Part shown: positions 23,839-32,659 of the stretch, piece by piece
How positions within the stretch are numbered: position 1 is the stretch's first letter
How the letters are laid out: every line of letters starts with the position of its first letter
Source: Breviolum minutum Mf 1.05b.01
Taxonomy: Eukaryota; Sar; Dinophyceae; Suessiales; Symbiodiniaceae
Assembly (NCBI GenBank): GCA_000507305.1
Contig: DF241610.1
Location: 8,337-72,336, forward strand
Direction: 5' to 3'
Length of the DNA: 64,000 bases
Translations under genes and position numbers: made by a program
Notes under the pieces: generated by a model
Seen by the model: the letters and a program-made list of their open reading frames with translations, nothing else
The model's database searches: none
Told to the model about the DNA's origin: nothing

Positions 23839-26800
23839 CTGTTTTCCCAAAGTGACCGGTGCCTTTCTCATTGCGAAAAGGGTGTATATAGATATATATC
23901 CAAATAGAGTGTCCACATCAGTGGACCCTACACCATGGAACCCAAAAAAACGTAACTTCAAACGCGACAATGTCGTTTGGCATTGGGCTCAAGGACTTCT
24001 CCGTGTTTTGGCTCCTTCGAGCCCGTCTTCGGTGTGCTGGGTCCTCCTGGTAAAGAGTTCACAGTTGATATACAAAATGTGAGAAAATGTGGGGAACTTT
24101 CACAATGCAGAAGTCAATCAAAACCTTTCACTGGATTTGAGTAACTTTCCGTCCTTGTCCTGTTGGAAGATAGTATCTAATCTCAACATCAGAGATATTG
24201 GAAGACCTGCTGCTTGTCTCACCTGCCATGTTCAAACGAAAATTTCAATCAAGAGTGTCTCAAGCCCGAGGGATTTTGTGCCTGACACGGAACCAAAAGC
24301 AAGCTCCAACTCCTCCTTGATCCCGCGAAAGTGAGCTTCAAAGACATCTGAAAGCTGCCTGGCATTTATGTATTGTTTTTTCTCATTCAAAATGCCGAAA
24401 AAAACAGCCGAAAAACCCACCTTCGCAATGGTGCATCATATGCTTCAAAGGCAAGCACATTGCTCAAGGCATCCACCATGGAGTCCTGCAGGGTCGTTGG
24501 CCCATGAATCATAAGATATCATGATCTGAAACCTAAATTTTCATCAAACACACAACTGGCTTGGGGCTTGGCATGTCTCCACCCCGAACCGGACCTTTTG
24601 GTATTTCTCCAGGTGCCGGGCTACAGCCACTGCCTCCCGCATGGAGTAAGGGTAGGCAATCACACCATTTTCGGCCAGTCTCCTGGTGATCTTTCTGAAG
24701 AAACCACATTTCCTAGCAAGACAAAATGGTCAGTCTCAACACTTCAACTTATCAAGTCCTCAGTTCTGCGAAGGCCAATGCCATCTTATTCAAGACATCT
24801 CGCTTGGGATAGCTCGGAGCCACGTGGTGCAGCAGCGCTGTTTCGGACGTTACATCCTTAATTCAACTGCCCAAAGAAGCAATTTGCAATTTGGCATCCA
24901 ACGAAGCAATGTGTGGCATGACAACCCTAGACGCAAACATGCATTTTGCATCATTTTGCCCTGTTCTTTCACCCAGGAAAATTACTACCAGGCTATCCCT
25001 GAAATCATAGCTACCCAGCTTTCGTGACAACCCTGAAGGGTGTCCACAGGGTACTCCGAGTGTCCGGATTGTCCAAAGCGATAGCAGCGAAGGCATCACC
25101 ACATTCACGGAAGAATGCATTCCCGTGGAAGGGGAAGCCAGGTCGATTGGCCAAGACCTTGAGAAATGCCAGCAGGGGAATGGAAGTTTTGAGCACCTGG
25201 ACATGGCTTCAGAGAATTTTGATTCATTAAGTTTTGTTTAATGATAGTCTATAGCCATCTAAAGCCTATTATAGATGGAAAGCTATAGATGATCGCTGCG
25301 ATGGTGGATGTCAGCCTAAGCCAGCTGCCCAGAGTCGAAAGTCTGGATGGATTTGGATGTCATTCTCAGAGCTTGCACCTTGAAAGGCGCAGTAGCTTCA
25401 CTATGCGTCCTAGAATATAAAGCTCAGCATCTTTCAAGAGGCTTTCAGTGGCCCTCAAATGGTTCTTATGTTCAGATAGTGCCTTTGCCCCTGAACTGAG
25501 GAGAGAGCTACGGCATAAGCGCCGGCCATCACCAAGGAGCAATTCACCATCCTGTCCGTGACTTTTTCAATCAAAGAGGAGGCACATAATACTGTGAAAG
25601 GGACCGCAAAAGCATGGCAAAAATAGAAACACTGTACACGGAGTGGTTACTGGCAATGCCATTGCCAGACTTTTCGAAGTGGTCGAAGTCTTGTCAAGAA
25701 GAGATTTTGGTTTTTTCAGAGTATATGAGTCAGTTTCGATCTTGGATTGCTTTGGCATCAGATGTTTTTGCCTTTGAGATTGAAAGTTCGATTCGGCATC
25801 CTGATGAACTTCACATGGGAGGTTTGAAGCCAGCCCAGCAGTTGAGGTCAAGTCGATTGTTGGCAATGTTGCAGCAGATTTTTATACCTTATCTAAGAGC
25901 TCACATGCTTATCCAAGCTTATGTTGAAGGCATTAGTGTTGATGGTATCTTTGTTGCAACTCGGGGTACAAGTGGATTTGAACGCTGGTGTCGCCTCCAC
26001 CAATGCCTTCAGAATGACCACAACTTCAATGGGTGCTTTGTCCGCTTCGTCCAATACCTCAGTGTAGAACGCCCAGCATCTTCGTCACTGTTTCAGCCTG
26101 AAATCAACCCACCTTCCATCCTCAGGAGTCTTGTCAAGCTACACAAACACGTCCATGCTTGGCAGCACGGACCAGTGGCGCATCTTCATATTGCAAGCGG
26201 CCATTCTCCAGCAATGGTCTCAGAGTCAGTGAGCTGACCTTATTTCTCGCACTGGCAAGCGCCAATTCACATCCCTTGGGGCTGAGTTTTTTATCAAACA
26301 CATAAAATTCAAGCAAGTTAAGATGTTAAGTTTCATATGCCTGTGCCTAAAAAGGCCAACAAAGTTAGTCTGCAGTTTTGACACCACGGACCACAATGTT
26401 CCAGGCTGGGGGCCGTCGTGTCCCTGTGCAGCTGCACATACTCACGTTCTGCTCTCAGCAATTCCAGAACACGATCAACTGCCACATTCTTGCCCACTCC
26501 TATAGTTGAAAGTTGAGCAACGCATGACAGCATGTACATGAAACTATAAAACGTTCATAATCGATGAGATATCCCTGTTGCCATCAAGCGTATATCAAGC
26601 ATCGTCGTACTTTAAAAACATACTAGTACAAACAGCATCAAACAGCTTCCCTTGTTTCAACCCATGTGTGTGTGTGTGTGTGTGTGGGATGAAGGATAGT
26701 CCTTGATTCCCAAGAAGTAGGATTGCAGGTTCTCCAGCATGCTCACCTCAATAACGTGCAAGTAAGGCTACAAGGAGCACATCACTTTGGTCTGCCAAGT

Positions 26801-29800
26801 GACACAGCAGGATGGAGTGCAAAGCTTTCCTCACATCAAGTTGTCAACTTGAGCGCTGTGTCTACTCCAACCCCAAGATGTGTGCCAGTGAATGCAAGTA
26901 AGTTGAATATCGTCTGTTTCGGATTGAAAAAAAACATGGTAAAAACTCCCAACAAAGCAATTTTGCTCCCAAAGCTTGTTGTCAGAATTACATAGAATTA
27001 CACATCCACTTGCAGTGCCGCTTCTTGTGTTCCTTCTTACAGTCCAAGCATCAAGGCCGCCGGGCTCGCAAAAAAGTCTCGTGGTGCCGGGACCAGTTCT
27101 GGCCGAGCGGGGGTTCGGCGTGGCACACGACACGCTCCACTGATGATGTCATCTCCATCCAACTTGACGACAAACTCAGACTGTGGATTTTCTTCCTCAT
27201 TGGGACATCAAGAAAGCTGTTGGTGGTATATTGAGATTGCTGTCAATCTTAGAAATACAAGTAAGACTGCACACAGCCAGGTCCAAACAAAATCAAGTTG
27301 ATGACATGCCGAGTATCTTCTTTGTTGGAAGCAAGGCCAGCCACTTCGATCCAGCCATTGATCGTGTCTTGTAAACGCCAGGGGAGGAATCTTGACATCA
27401 AGGCTTCGTGCAATAAAATTCTCAGTTTTTGTGCATCCGTTGGAGTTGCTGCTGCTTGACGCGTCAAGCGTAGCAAAACACGCAATGAAAGTCGAAGCGC
27501 CCCACGTTCGCCCGAAGAGAAGGAGGTGTCGTGCTGCGTCAACAACGCTGCAGTTGCAAGACTTGCGATTCGTTGGCACAACTCTGGAGTGGCCATTGGC
27601 ACCAGGGACGGAAGTGCCATGGTCAGTTCTAAGGGAGTCATTTCCGGCAGCACGTGGGTGGCAAACAATGCGGCTACTTCGGGTGTGAGCCAATCTCCAG
27701 GTTCTGCCAATGCCACCAGGCGGAAGTCCTGGGATGCTGTCAACCTGGTGCCATCCGGCAGGTCCAAAACTCCTTCGTTGAGACGTCCCAGGGCCGACAC
27801 CAGGGCACCCATGGGCAAGCGATGGATACCATCCAGCACCACAACCTTCCCAGCACGAAAAGCTGCTGCTACCGGCTGGTCTGCCCAAGTTGAGGCACCT
27901 TGCAAAAAGTTTGTCACAACAATCAAGAATTAAAAAAAACAAAAGTCTCTCAACTCCCTTGCATCACAAGTGGCACCAAAATTAGGCTTAGGACCTCGCC
28001 TGATTCTTGGTCAGTGACTCGTCGTTGCAGTAGGTCCCGGCCAGTCTGGTCGCGGTGAAGTGCAAAAGCAAGCCTGCTACATCCAGCTGGGAGATGTTCA
28101 ACAAAGCCCATCTCTTTGGACTGCATAATTTCAAGCACAATTTCAACCAAGGGGCCATTTTCCACCTCCAAGTGCGCGAACAATGGCACTCTTCCCGCTG
28201 CCCCGTCCACCAAGCAGGAGGATGTTCTGACCACGAGCCATATCAGCCTTCACCCACACTGCTTGACATGTGAAGAAGTCTTTAGCTGCTCAATAGGTGT
28301 GAGTAAACAACCAAGAACAACAAAGGCCTCAATCCTCTCTGCTGTAGCTGAAATGTCAGCAGTGCGGTAGTGAGTGCCAACCAGAGATCCACTTCCATCA
28401 TCAAACACTCCTGAGAGCAGCTTAGCACAGGGAGGGCAGAAGCACAAATTGCCCCATTGGACTGCCTTAGCTTTGATGCACATGTTGGAGTTTCAGCATG
28501 GTGCATGCATGTCCTTTCTGCGATGAAGGCTTCAACTTCAATTTCTTCAATGCCTGCTCTGGCAGCCGTACAGGTGAGCGGTCGGGGTTCGGCTGTCAGC
28601 AATGACATGTCATGACTACGCGCGGTATCCAAACCCTCTCCCTCGCCCACTTATCAAGACTCTTCGGATTTCCGAAGCTCACGTGCCACCATTTTGATGG
28701 AAGTGAGGTGATTCAAACAGAAAATGTGCACAGGATTGGCAACAAGTGGGTGTGCCCAGAAACTCTTGCCATGTCTTCCGCTGTATCTCCACGATGATTT
28801 GAAATCTCTACTTCTGCATCGTTGTCCAGAAGCAGCTGAACTAATGTCTTGTCTCCCATGATGGCAGCCACTGACAAAGGAGTCGCACCTGGAAGGCATG
28901 CCATTTTTCGTTGGTAAACACTGCTCTCCATTCCCCATAAGCTTACGTGGACTCGCGCCCAAACACAGTCCCAGTACAAGGGTCCTTGTGGATCAGTTTG
29001 GGCATTGACATCCGCACGGAAAGACAACAAGATCCGCACGGTGTCACAGGCATGAGGATTGCCTCGGCCAAGCATGCCCACGGCGTGCAGTGGCAAATAA
29101 CCTTCCTTGGGAAGGTAGCTAGGATCGCATCTGCTTTCCAGGAAGGATTTCACCGTTTCAGGTGATGCCCTTCCAGCTACACCATTCAATGGCTGAGTGC
29201 CCACAAGCTGCGCGCGATACTCCAGCAAAGTTTTTATTTGGTCAGGAGTCTGAGCAAGCCAAGCCGCTGTACCCACCGATCTGGACACCGCGTTGGGGTC
29301 TGCATGCATGGACATCAGGGCTGACAGCACATTAGAATCTTGGGAACTCTTGACAGCCGTCATCAGCAATGTCTGAGTGTCGTAATACCCTATGTCTGAC
29401 AAACCACAGATCCTGGCATTCGGGTTCGCACGGCGCTCCACCAGTTGTTGCATGATGTTCACATCACCTGCCAAGACAGCACACAACATGCCTGTCATGC
29501 CACACTCCTCCTTGATGGCAGATTCAATGTCTGGAAAATGGAAATGCTGTAGAAACTCCCAGAGTTCCCAAGTTACCCTCTTCTGATTAAGCAGTTGGGG
29601 CCACCGAGCCAAGTAGAATCTGTACTGTGACATTGGGCCCCACTGACGCAGATGTTGAATCTTGCTGGCCATTGCCATCTCTCCCAGTTTCACGACCTGA
29701 GCTCTATCACTTTCCACTGTAAACAAGCCATCTGTGATCAGATTCCTCTGCCAATCAGAGGGGACGATGTACAAGGCCTCTTTGACCGAGAAAATCACCA

Positions 29801-32644
29801 CCACACTGGTATCCTTGCGGTTGGAGAGCAAACGACACCACAGTTCTGCACGACACCAGCCACGAGAAAGCCAGGTGTTGTAGTTGCATTGAAGACCAGT
29901 ATCCATGTGAACTGCCTCCGGAACAAGTGCCACAAACATGTTGCACGCTTCCACATAAGCCGGAATGCTCTGAACTGCCAAGGCGGCATCAGACCTTGTT
30001 GCATCTTCATTAACCCCTTGGGTTCTGGCAGTGATTTGTGGGATTGCGAACCAATCTAAGAAGAGATATCCATCTGCAACTTGCTCATAGCTGGTTGCAC
30101 TCCCTGGCTCTTGTCTGGTGATATCTGCTTCCACCTTGAGTGATTTGTCTTTGAGTTGTTGCAGCACTTCGCGCAAAATCTTCACATGTTGGCCAAGGGG
30201 ATCAGGCATTCGAGCACCGAGCCATTGATGTGAGACGAACACGGTAAACATTCCTGGCTGCCATTCGTGAAGCAAACCCTTCTCTTTCAAGGCATGGTGT
30301 GCTTGAGGAGCACCGTGCATCAGCAAAAAGTCAGACACCTTGACAACATACATTGGAAATAAGTACTGGTGCACGCAAACATGGTCATCTGAGATATCTG
30401 CATCTGCCACATCTACCACAGCTGTTGCTTTGGTTCCATCACTTTGGCACAGCAAAGGTGCATTTCCCATAGCTTAGACAACTTGAGACGAGTGGATTTT
30501 TGGTATACCACTTGAGAGTCGGCTGCAGTCAGCAAACCACGAAACCTCGAAACCTCTGCAGGATTCTTTAGGATACCATCATGCCATGGGGGGGATAAGT
30601 TTTTCAGCATTCAAAACGAAAAACTAGTCGACACTCGATTGGTCTGCCTGTCTGACTGACCCAGGAGCTTCGGGTACAGATGGACAGTCAGATGCATGAA
30701 GAGGAGGATATACACATCTCCTGAGATTCCAGAAGGAACAGGTAGCATCCTAGATTGCTGCGCCAGCAAGATATATAACTAGGTGGGACAATCTCTTGTC
30801 TGGATGGGGGCATTGTACAGGACTTCCGACACTTACTTGTGCAGAAAAGCATCAGAATATCTTCCGCATTGCCTTCTGGCAGTGGGCGCTGAGAGCAATA
30901 CCTCACAAATGAAGTCGTTGAGAAAGAGAAGAATGATGCATTTTGCCTGATGGACTGTCGCTCCAATTCCTCGATCACAATTCCATTTGGCAAAGTGCTC
31001 AGCAAAACACGTGACAAAGCTTGCCGACTTTGTGAGACACTTCAAATCGAGATACTACAATGGTCTCTGCAGCGGCCAGTAGAGGACGGACCACAGCGTC
31101 GTCGTGCCCTTTCAACGCGGCCGTCAACTCCTCCAAAGGAGCTGGTGGGACCAGCAACCTTGTCAAAAGGGCACGATGAGCCATGCATCCTTATCATCCT
31201 TGCACTGATCATGTCATGTTCAATCTGAGATTGTTCACTATCATTAATCATAAGATTAAGTAAATAGCTCTTATATAAATTATCCTACCAAAAATCCATG
31301 AGGTCCCTCAACATATTTGGATCCACATGGATTTGCTTTGCTCCGCCCAGAAACGCTTGGAAGCGCGAACGCAAGGGAGGGTCCAAGGCTCGACCCTCAA
31401 AAGGTGGACATGGTGAGGCCAAGGCCAAGACGCGAAAATGTCGATGCACCGGCGTGACCAATCCCAATCCACTCCTGAAAATGACACCGCTGGAGACCAA
31501 ACCGCGGTCGAAATTTTTTTTCGGGGCAAAAAATCACCGAAAAAAAACAAAACATGTGGAATTGTTGTATAAGTTTTGTCTTCTTTGGACTTATCATTTG
31601 TTTTTTGAATTAGGGTTTTTGTTCTCCTTTAATCATCCTCAATCCATCTTGATCTTTGAAATCCTCCAAATTCAATGTGAAGCCATTACAATTTTGTCAT
31701 ATCTATATATCATAATCATATGTCATACATGGTTTGATAATGTGTCATTTCTATGCATCTATAAGTTGCCGATTCTCGTTATGTGATGCTGTCTTATCAC
31801 CGTTTCTCCAACCGCTGTGTCAAAGGATCTCACCGTCCATCGAAGCTTTGATCGCTTCATAGCGACCAGATTCCACCAAAAAACGGCCATCCTCCAGAGA
31901 CATTTCTCGGTTCTCGAGCCTCAAGATTCACCATGTGGAATCGAGTTGAAGGGGAGATTACACTGAACCCTTATGACACCTGTGTGCTGAGTTTGTTTTG
32001 ATCCAACTGGAAGTTGACCTGGTGTGGCTTTATGAACTCGGAAGCCGAGAAGTGAAATTGTTGGAGTCTTTGCTCACGTACACTTGTGACGATTTCCAAC
32101 CAGAGGCACAGGTTGTTCAAGATTGGGAGCACATTTCGTTCAGCTCGCTCGAGGCCATCCTCAGTGGACAGCTGAAGGAGCAAGCCACGGAAAGGTGCAA
32201 TATCTCCACTCTGACTCCAGCCAGGTCTCCAAAATCAGCAATTTGCCTTGTAGCGCAGCTCTGACGGGCGCAGAATCCGAGAAGGCCACACTGCTGCCGG
32301 GGAGAATCTCTCGACGCCTGGAAACTGCATAGCTTGGAAACTGCATAGCTGGAAATATCAATCGTCCTCAGCCCTGAGTCTTCGACTGTTTCAAGTCTGC
32401 TTCTGTCGTGTCTGCGGAAATGCCAACATACTCCAACTCTGAGTTTACCTCATGGTTCTGGTGCATTTGTGGCTAAAAGTTCGACGTAGTCAACCAGCAT
32501 GTGATGGCGAGTCTACTTGCAAGCTTTCCAGCACTCAAGCAAAGCTAAGCCCTGCGCCAATTCAGCATATGCTAACGCCACATGACGAGCCCGCGCACGC
32601 TCTGCAGGCGAGGACAAAAGAAGGGCATCTTGTCCAAGGGCATC
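21130..32644 (-). CDS. VWA8: VWA8-like AAA+ ATPase with von Willebrand A domain (whole gene)
   Basis: About twenty-five short minus-strand exons, read from 32,644 down to about 21,130, follow the human VWA8 protein in order: AAA+ block 1, AAA+ block 2, AAA+ block 3, the GGN/GG-rich linker, then a C-terminal VWA domain. VWA8 is a roughly 1,900-residue dynein-like AAA+ ATPase at the matrix face of the inner mitochondrial membrane; its exact job is still poorly known. The N-terminal targeting peptide and first exons upstream of 32,644 were not found. Exons for the region between blocks 1 and 2, and for most of the region between block 3 and the GG-rich linker, are also missing. Intron donors mix GT, GC and GA. 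An intronless gene (28713-30470), a MITE, a TA-flanked inverted repeat and a Gag-like relic lie in its introns. Identification is from remembered family sequence. Confidence 0.85.
21602..21737. mobile_element. MITE-like inverted-repeat element, copy 2
   Basis: Similar to the 3312-3419 element: arms ggtgtttccgaaaatagtgg and the reverse of ggtacccctatttttggaaa, with the shared core phrases caaatcatcc and aatagggttttcca. The 12-base sequence tttcaatgattt flanks it at 21602-21613 and 21726-21737, a candidate target-site duplication. It lies in a VWA8-like intron. Confidence 0.6.
21960..22054. mobile_element. TA-flanked inverted-repeat element (Tc1/mariner-type MITE)
   Basis: Inverted repeats ccctccagggaactaac (21962-21978) and gttaattccctggaggg (22036-22052) differ at one position and are bounded by TA on both sides (21960-21961, 22053-22054). 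Total about 95 bases, no coding capacity. TA duplication with terminal inverted repeats is typical of Tc1/mariner-derived elements. It lies in a VWA8-like intron. Confidence 0.6.
24300..27195 (-). CDS. VWA8: VWA8-like gene: AAA+ block 3 exons
   Basis: Exon calls: 27195-27041 (EFVVKLDGDDIISGACRVP), 26741-26710, 26499-26414 (GVGKNVAVDRVLELL, the Walker A, then YVQLHRDTT), 26238-26143 (VSSLTLRP, YEDAPLVRAAKHGR), 26057-25995 (VLDEADKAP, the Walker B, then ILKALVE), 25551 to about 25510 (DGELLLGDGRRL), 25364-25329 (IHPDFRLW), 25157-25065 (VLANRPGFPFHGNAFF), 24856-24759, 24694-24595 (VIAYPYSMREAV), 24485-24421 (LAFEAYDAPLRR) and 24358 onward. All match VWA8 in order. Donors are a mix of GT, GC and GA. 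A TG microsatellite lies in the intron after 26,710, and a short exon covering the end of the first strand before the Walker A may be missed there. Confidence 0.8.
25614..25960 (+). pseudogene. Gag-like retrotransposon relic
   Basis: A forward frame beginning MAKIETLYTEWLLAM and continuing through FSEYMSQFRSWIALASD and RSSRLLAMLQQIFIPYLRAH looks like the helical Gag region I recall from dinoflagellate retroelement polyproteins. It runs against the VWA8-like gene and overlaps its intron between 25,995 and 25,551. The frame stays open to 26,237 but its later part is antisense to VWA8 exons and is probably meaningless. No protease, integrase or reverse transcriptase follows. The resemblance is from memory. 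Confidence 0.35.
26665..26686. repeat. (TG)11 microsatellite
   Basis: Perfect alternating T and G inside a VWA8-like intron. Confidence 0.95.
27260..28258 (-). CDS. VWA8: VWA8-like gene: AAA+ block 2 exons
   Basis: Exon 28258-28156 carries an intact Walker A (ILLLGGRGSGKSAIVRAL). Exon 28073-28000 carries HRDQTGRDLLQRR, like the human MLYQDMTARDLLQQR stretch. The long exon from 27898 carries the Walker B-like KVVVLDGIHRLP, then LPDGTRL, VALAEP with a W-L-x-P-E motif, and SRFLPW. Its 3' border lies near 27,260-27,330. Both introns (28155-28074 and 27999-27899) begin GC and end AG. This block keeps both nucleotide-binding motifs and is probably ATP-competent, unlike block 1. Confidence 0.85.
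28713..30470 (-). CDS. TIR-like / ankyrin-repeat protein, intronless
   Basis: A single open frame of 585 codons from ATG to stop, exceptional in a neighbourhood of 50- to 150-base exons. Residues about 75-215 form an alpha/beta module with FVSHQW (78-83), LFLDWFAIPQ (136-145), SIPAYVEAC (168-176) and GWCRAELW (204-211). The last resembles the W-C-x-x-E motif that carries the catalytic glutamate (here E209) of TIR NADases, and FVSHQW resembles the TIR opening strand. Residues about 330-575 contain degenerate ankyrin repeats (for example GATPLSVAAIMGDKTLVQLL). Ankyrin repeats bind proteins; the N-terminus may be an enzyme or an interaction module. It is nested, same strand, between exons of the VWA8-like gene. 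Lack of introns suggests origin by retroposition. Function unknown. Confidence 0.75.
   Translation of the reverse strand: MGNAPLLCQSDGTKATAVVDVADADISDDHVCVHQYLFPMYVVKVSDFLLMHGAPQAHHALKEKGLLHEWQPGMFTVFVSHQWLGARMPDPLGQHVKILREVLQQLKDKSLKVEADITRQEPGSATSYEQVADGYLFLDWFAIPQITARTQGVNEDATRSDAALAVQSIPAYVEACNMFVALVPEAVHMDTGLQCNYNTWLSRGWCRAELWCRLLSNRKDTSVVVIFSVKEALYIVPSDWQRNLITDGLFTVESDRAQVVKLGEMAMASKIQHLRQWGPMSQYRFYLARWPQLLNQKRVTWELWEFLQHFHFPDIESAIKEECGMTGMLCAVLAGDVNIMQQLVERRANPNARICGLSDIGYYDTQTLLMTAVKSSQDSNVLSALMSMHADPNAVSRSVGTAAWLAQTPDQIKTLLEYRAQLVGTQPLNGVAGRASPETVKSFLESRCDPSYLPKEGYLPLHAVGMLGRGNPHACDTVRILLSFRADVNAQTDPQGPLYWDCVWARVHVSLWGMESSVYQRKMACLPGATPLSVAAIMGDKTLVQLLLDNDAEVEISNHRGDTAEDMARVSGHTHLLPILCTFSV
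30837..32644 (-). CDS. VWA8: VWA8-like gene: AAA+ block 1 exons
   Basis: Exon calls: 32644-32551 (KDALGQDALLLSSPAER; the Walker A is degenerate, as in VWA8 generally), 32438-32387 (ISADTTEADLK), 32317-32230 (RREILPGSS), 32159-32110 (DGLERAERNVLPILNNL, in the Walker B position), 31919-31830 (ENREMSLEDGRFL), 31474-31355 (HFRVLALA, then GRALDPPLRSRFQ, the sensor and arginine-finger region), 31158-31066, 30997-30956 and 30901-30837 (less certain). Each junction was chosen to restore the family sequence in frame. Donors read GC, GT, GA, GT, GA, GT, GA, GT; all acceptors are AG. The intron at 32386-32318 holds a tandem copy of tttccaagctatgcag, giving decoy acceptors. Confidence 0.75.
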
Positions 32645-32659
32645 CTTGCGATGACTTCA

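Noticed and set aside
25960-26237. Second half of a 207-codon plus-strand frame taken as protein
   Set aside because: It is antisense to two well-supported VWA8-like exons.
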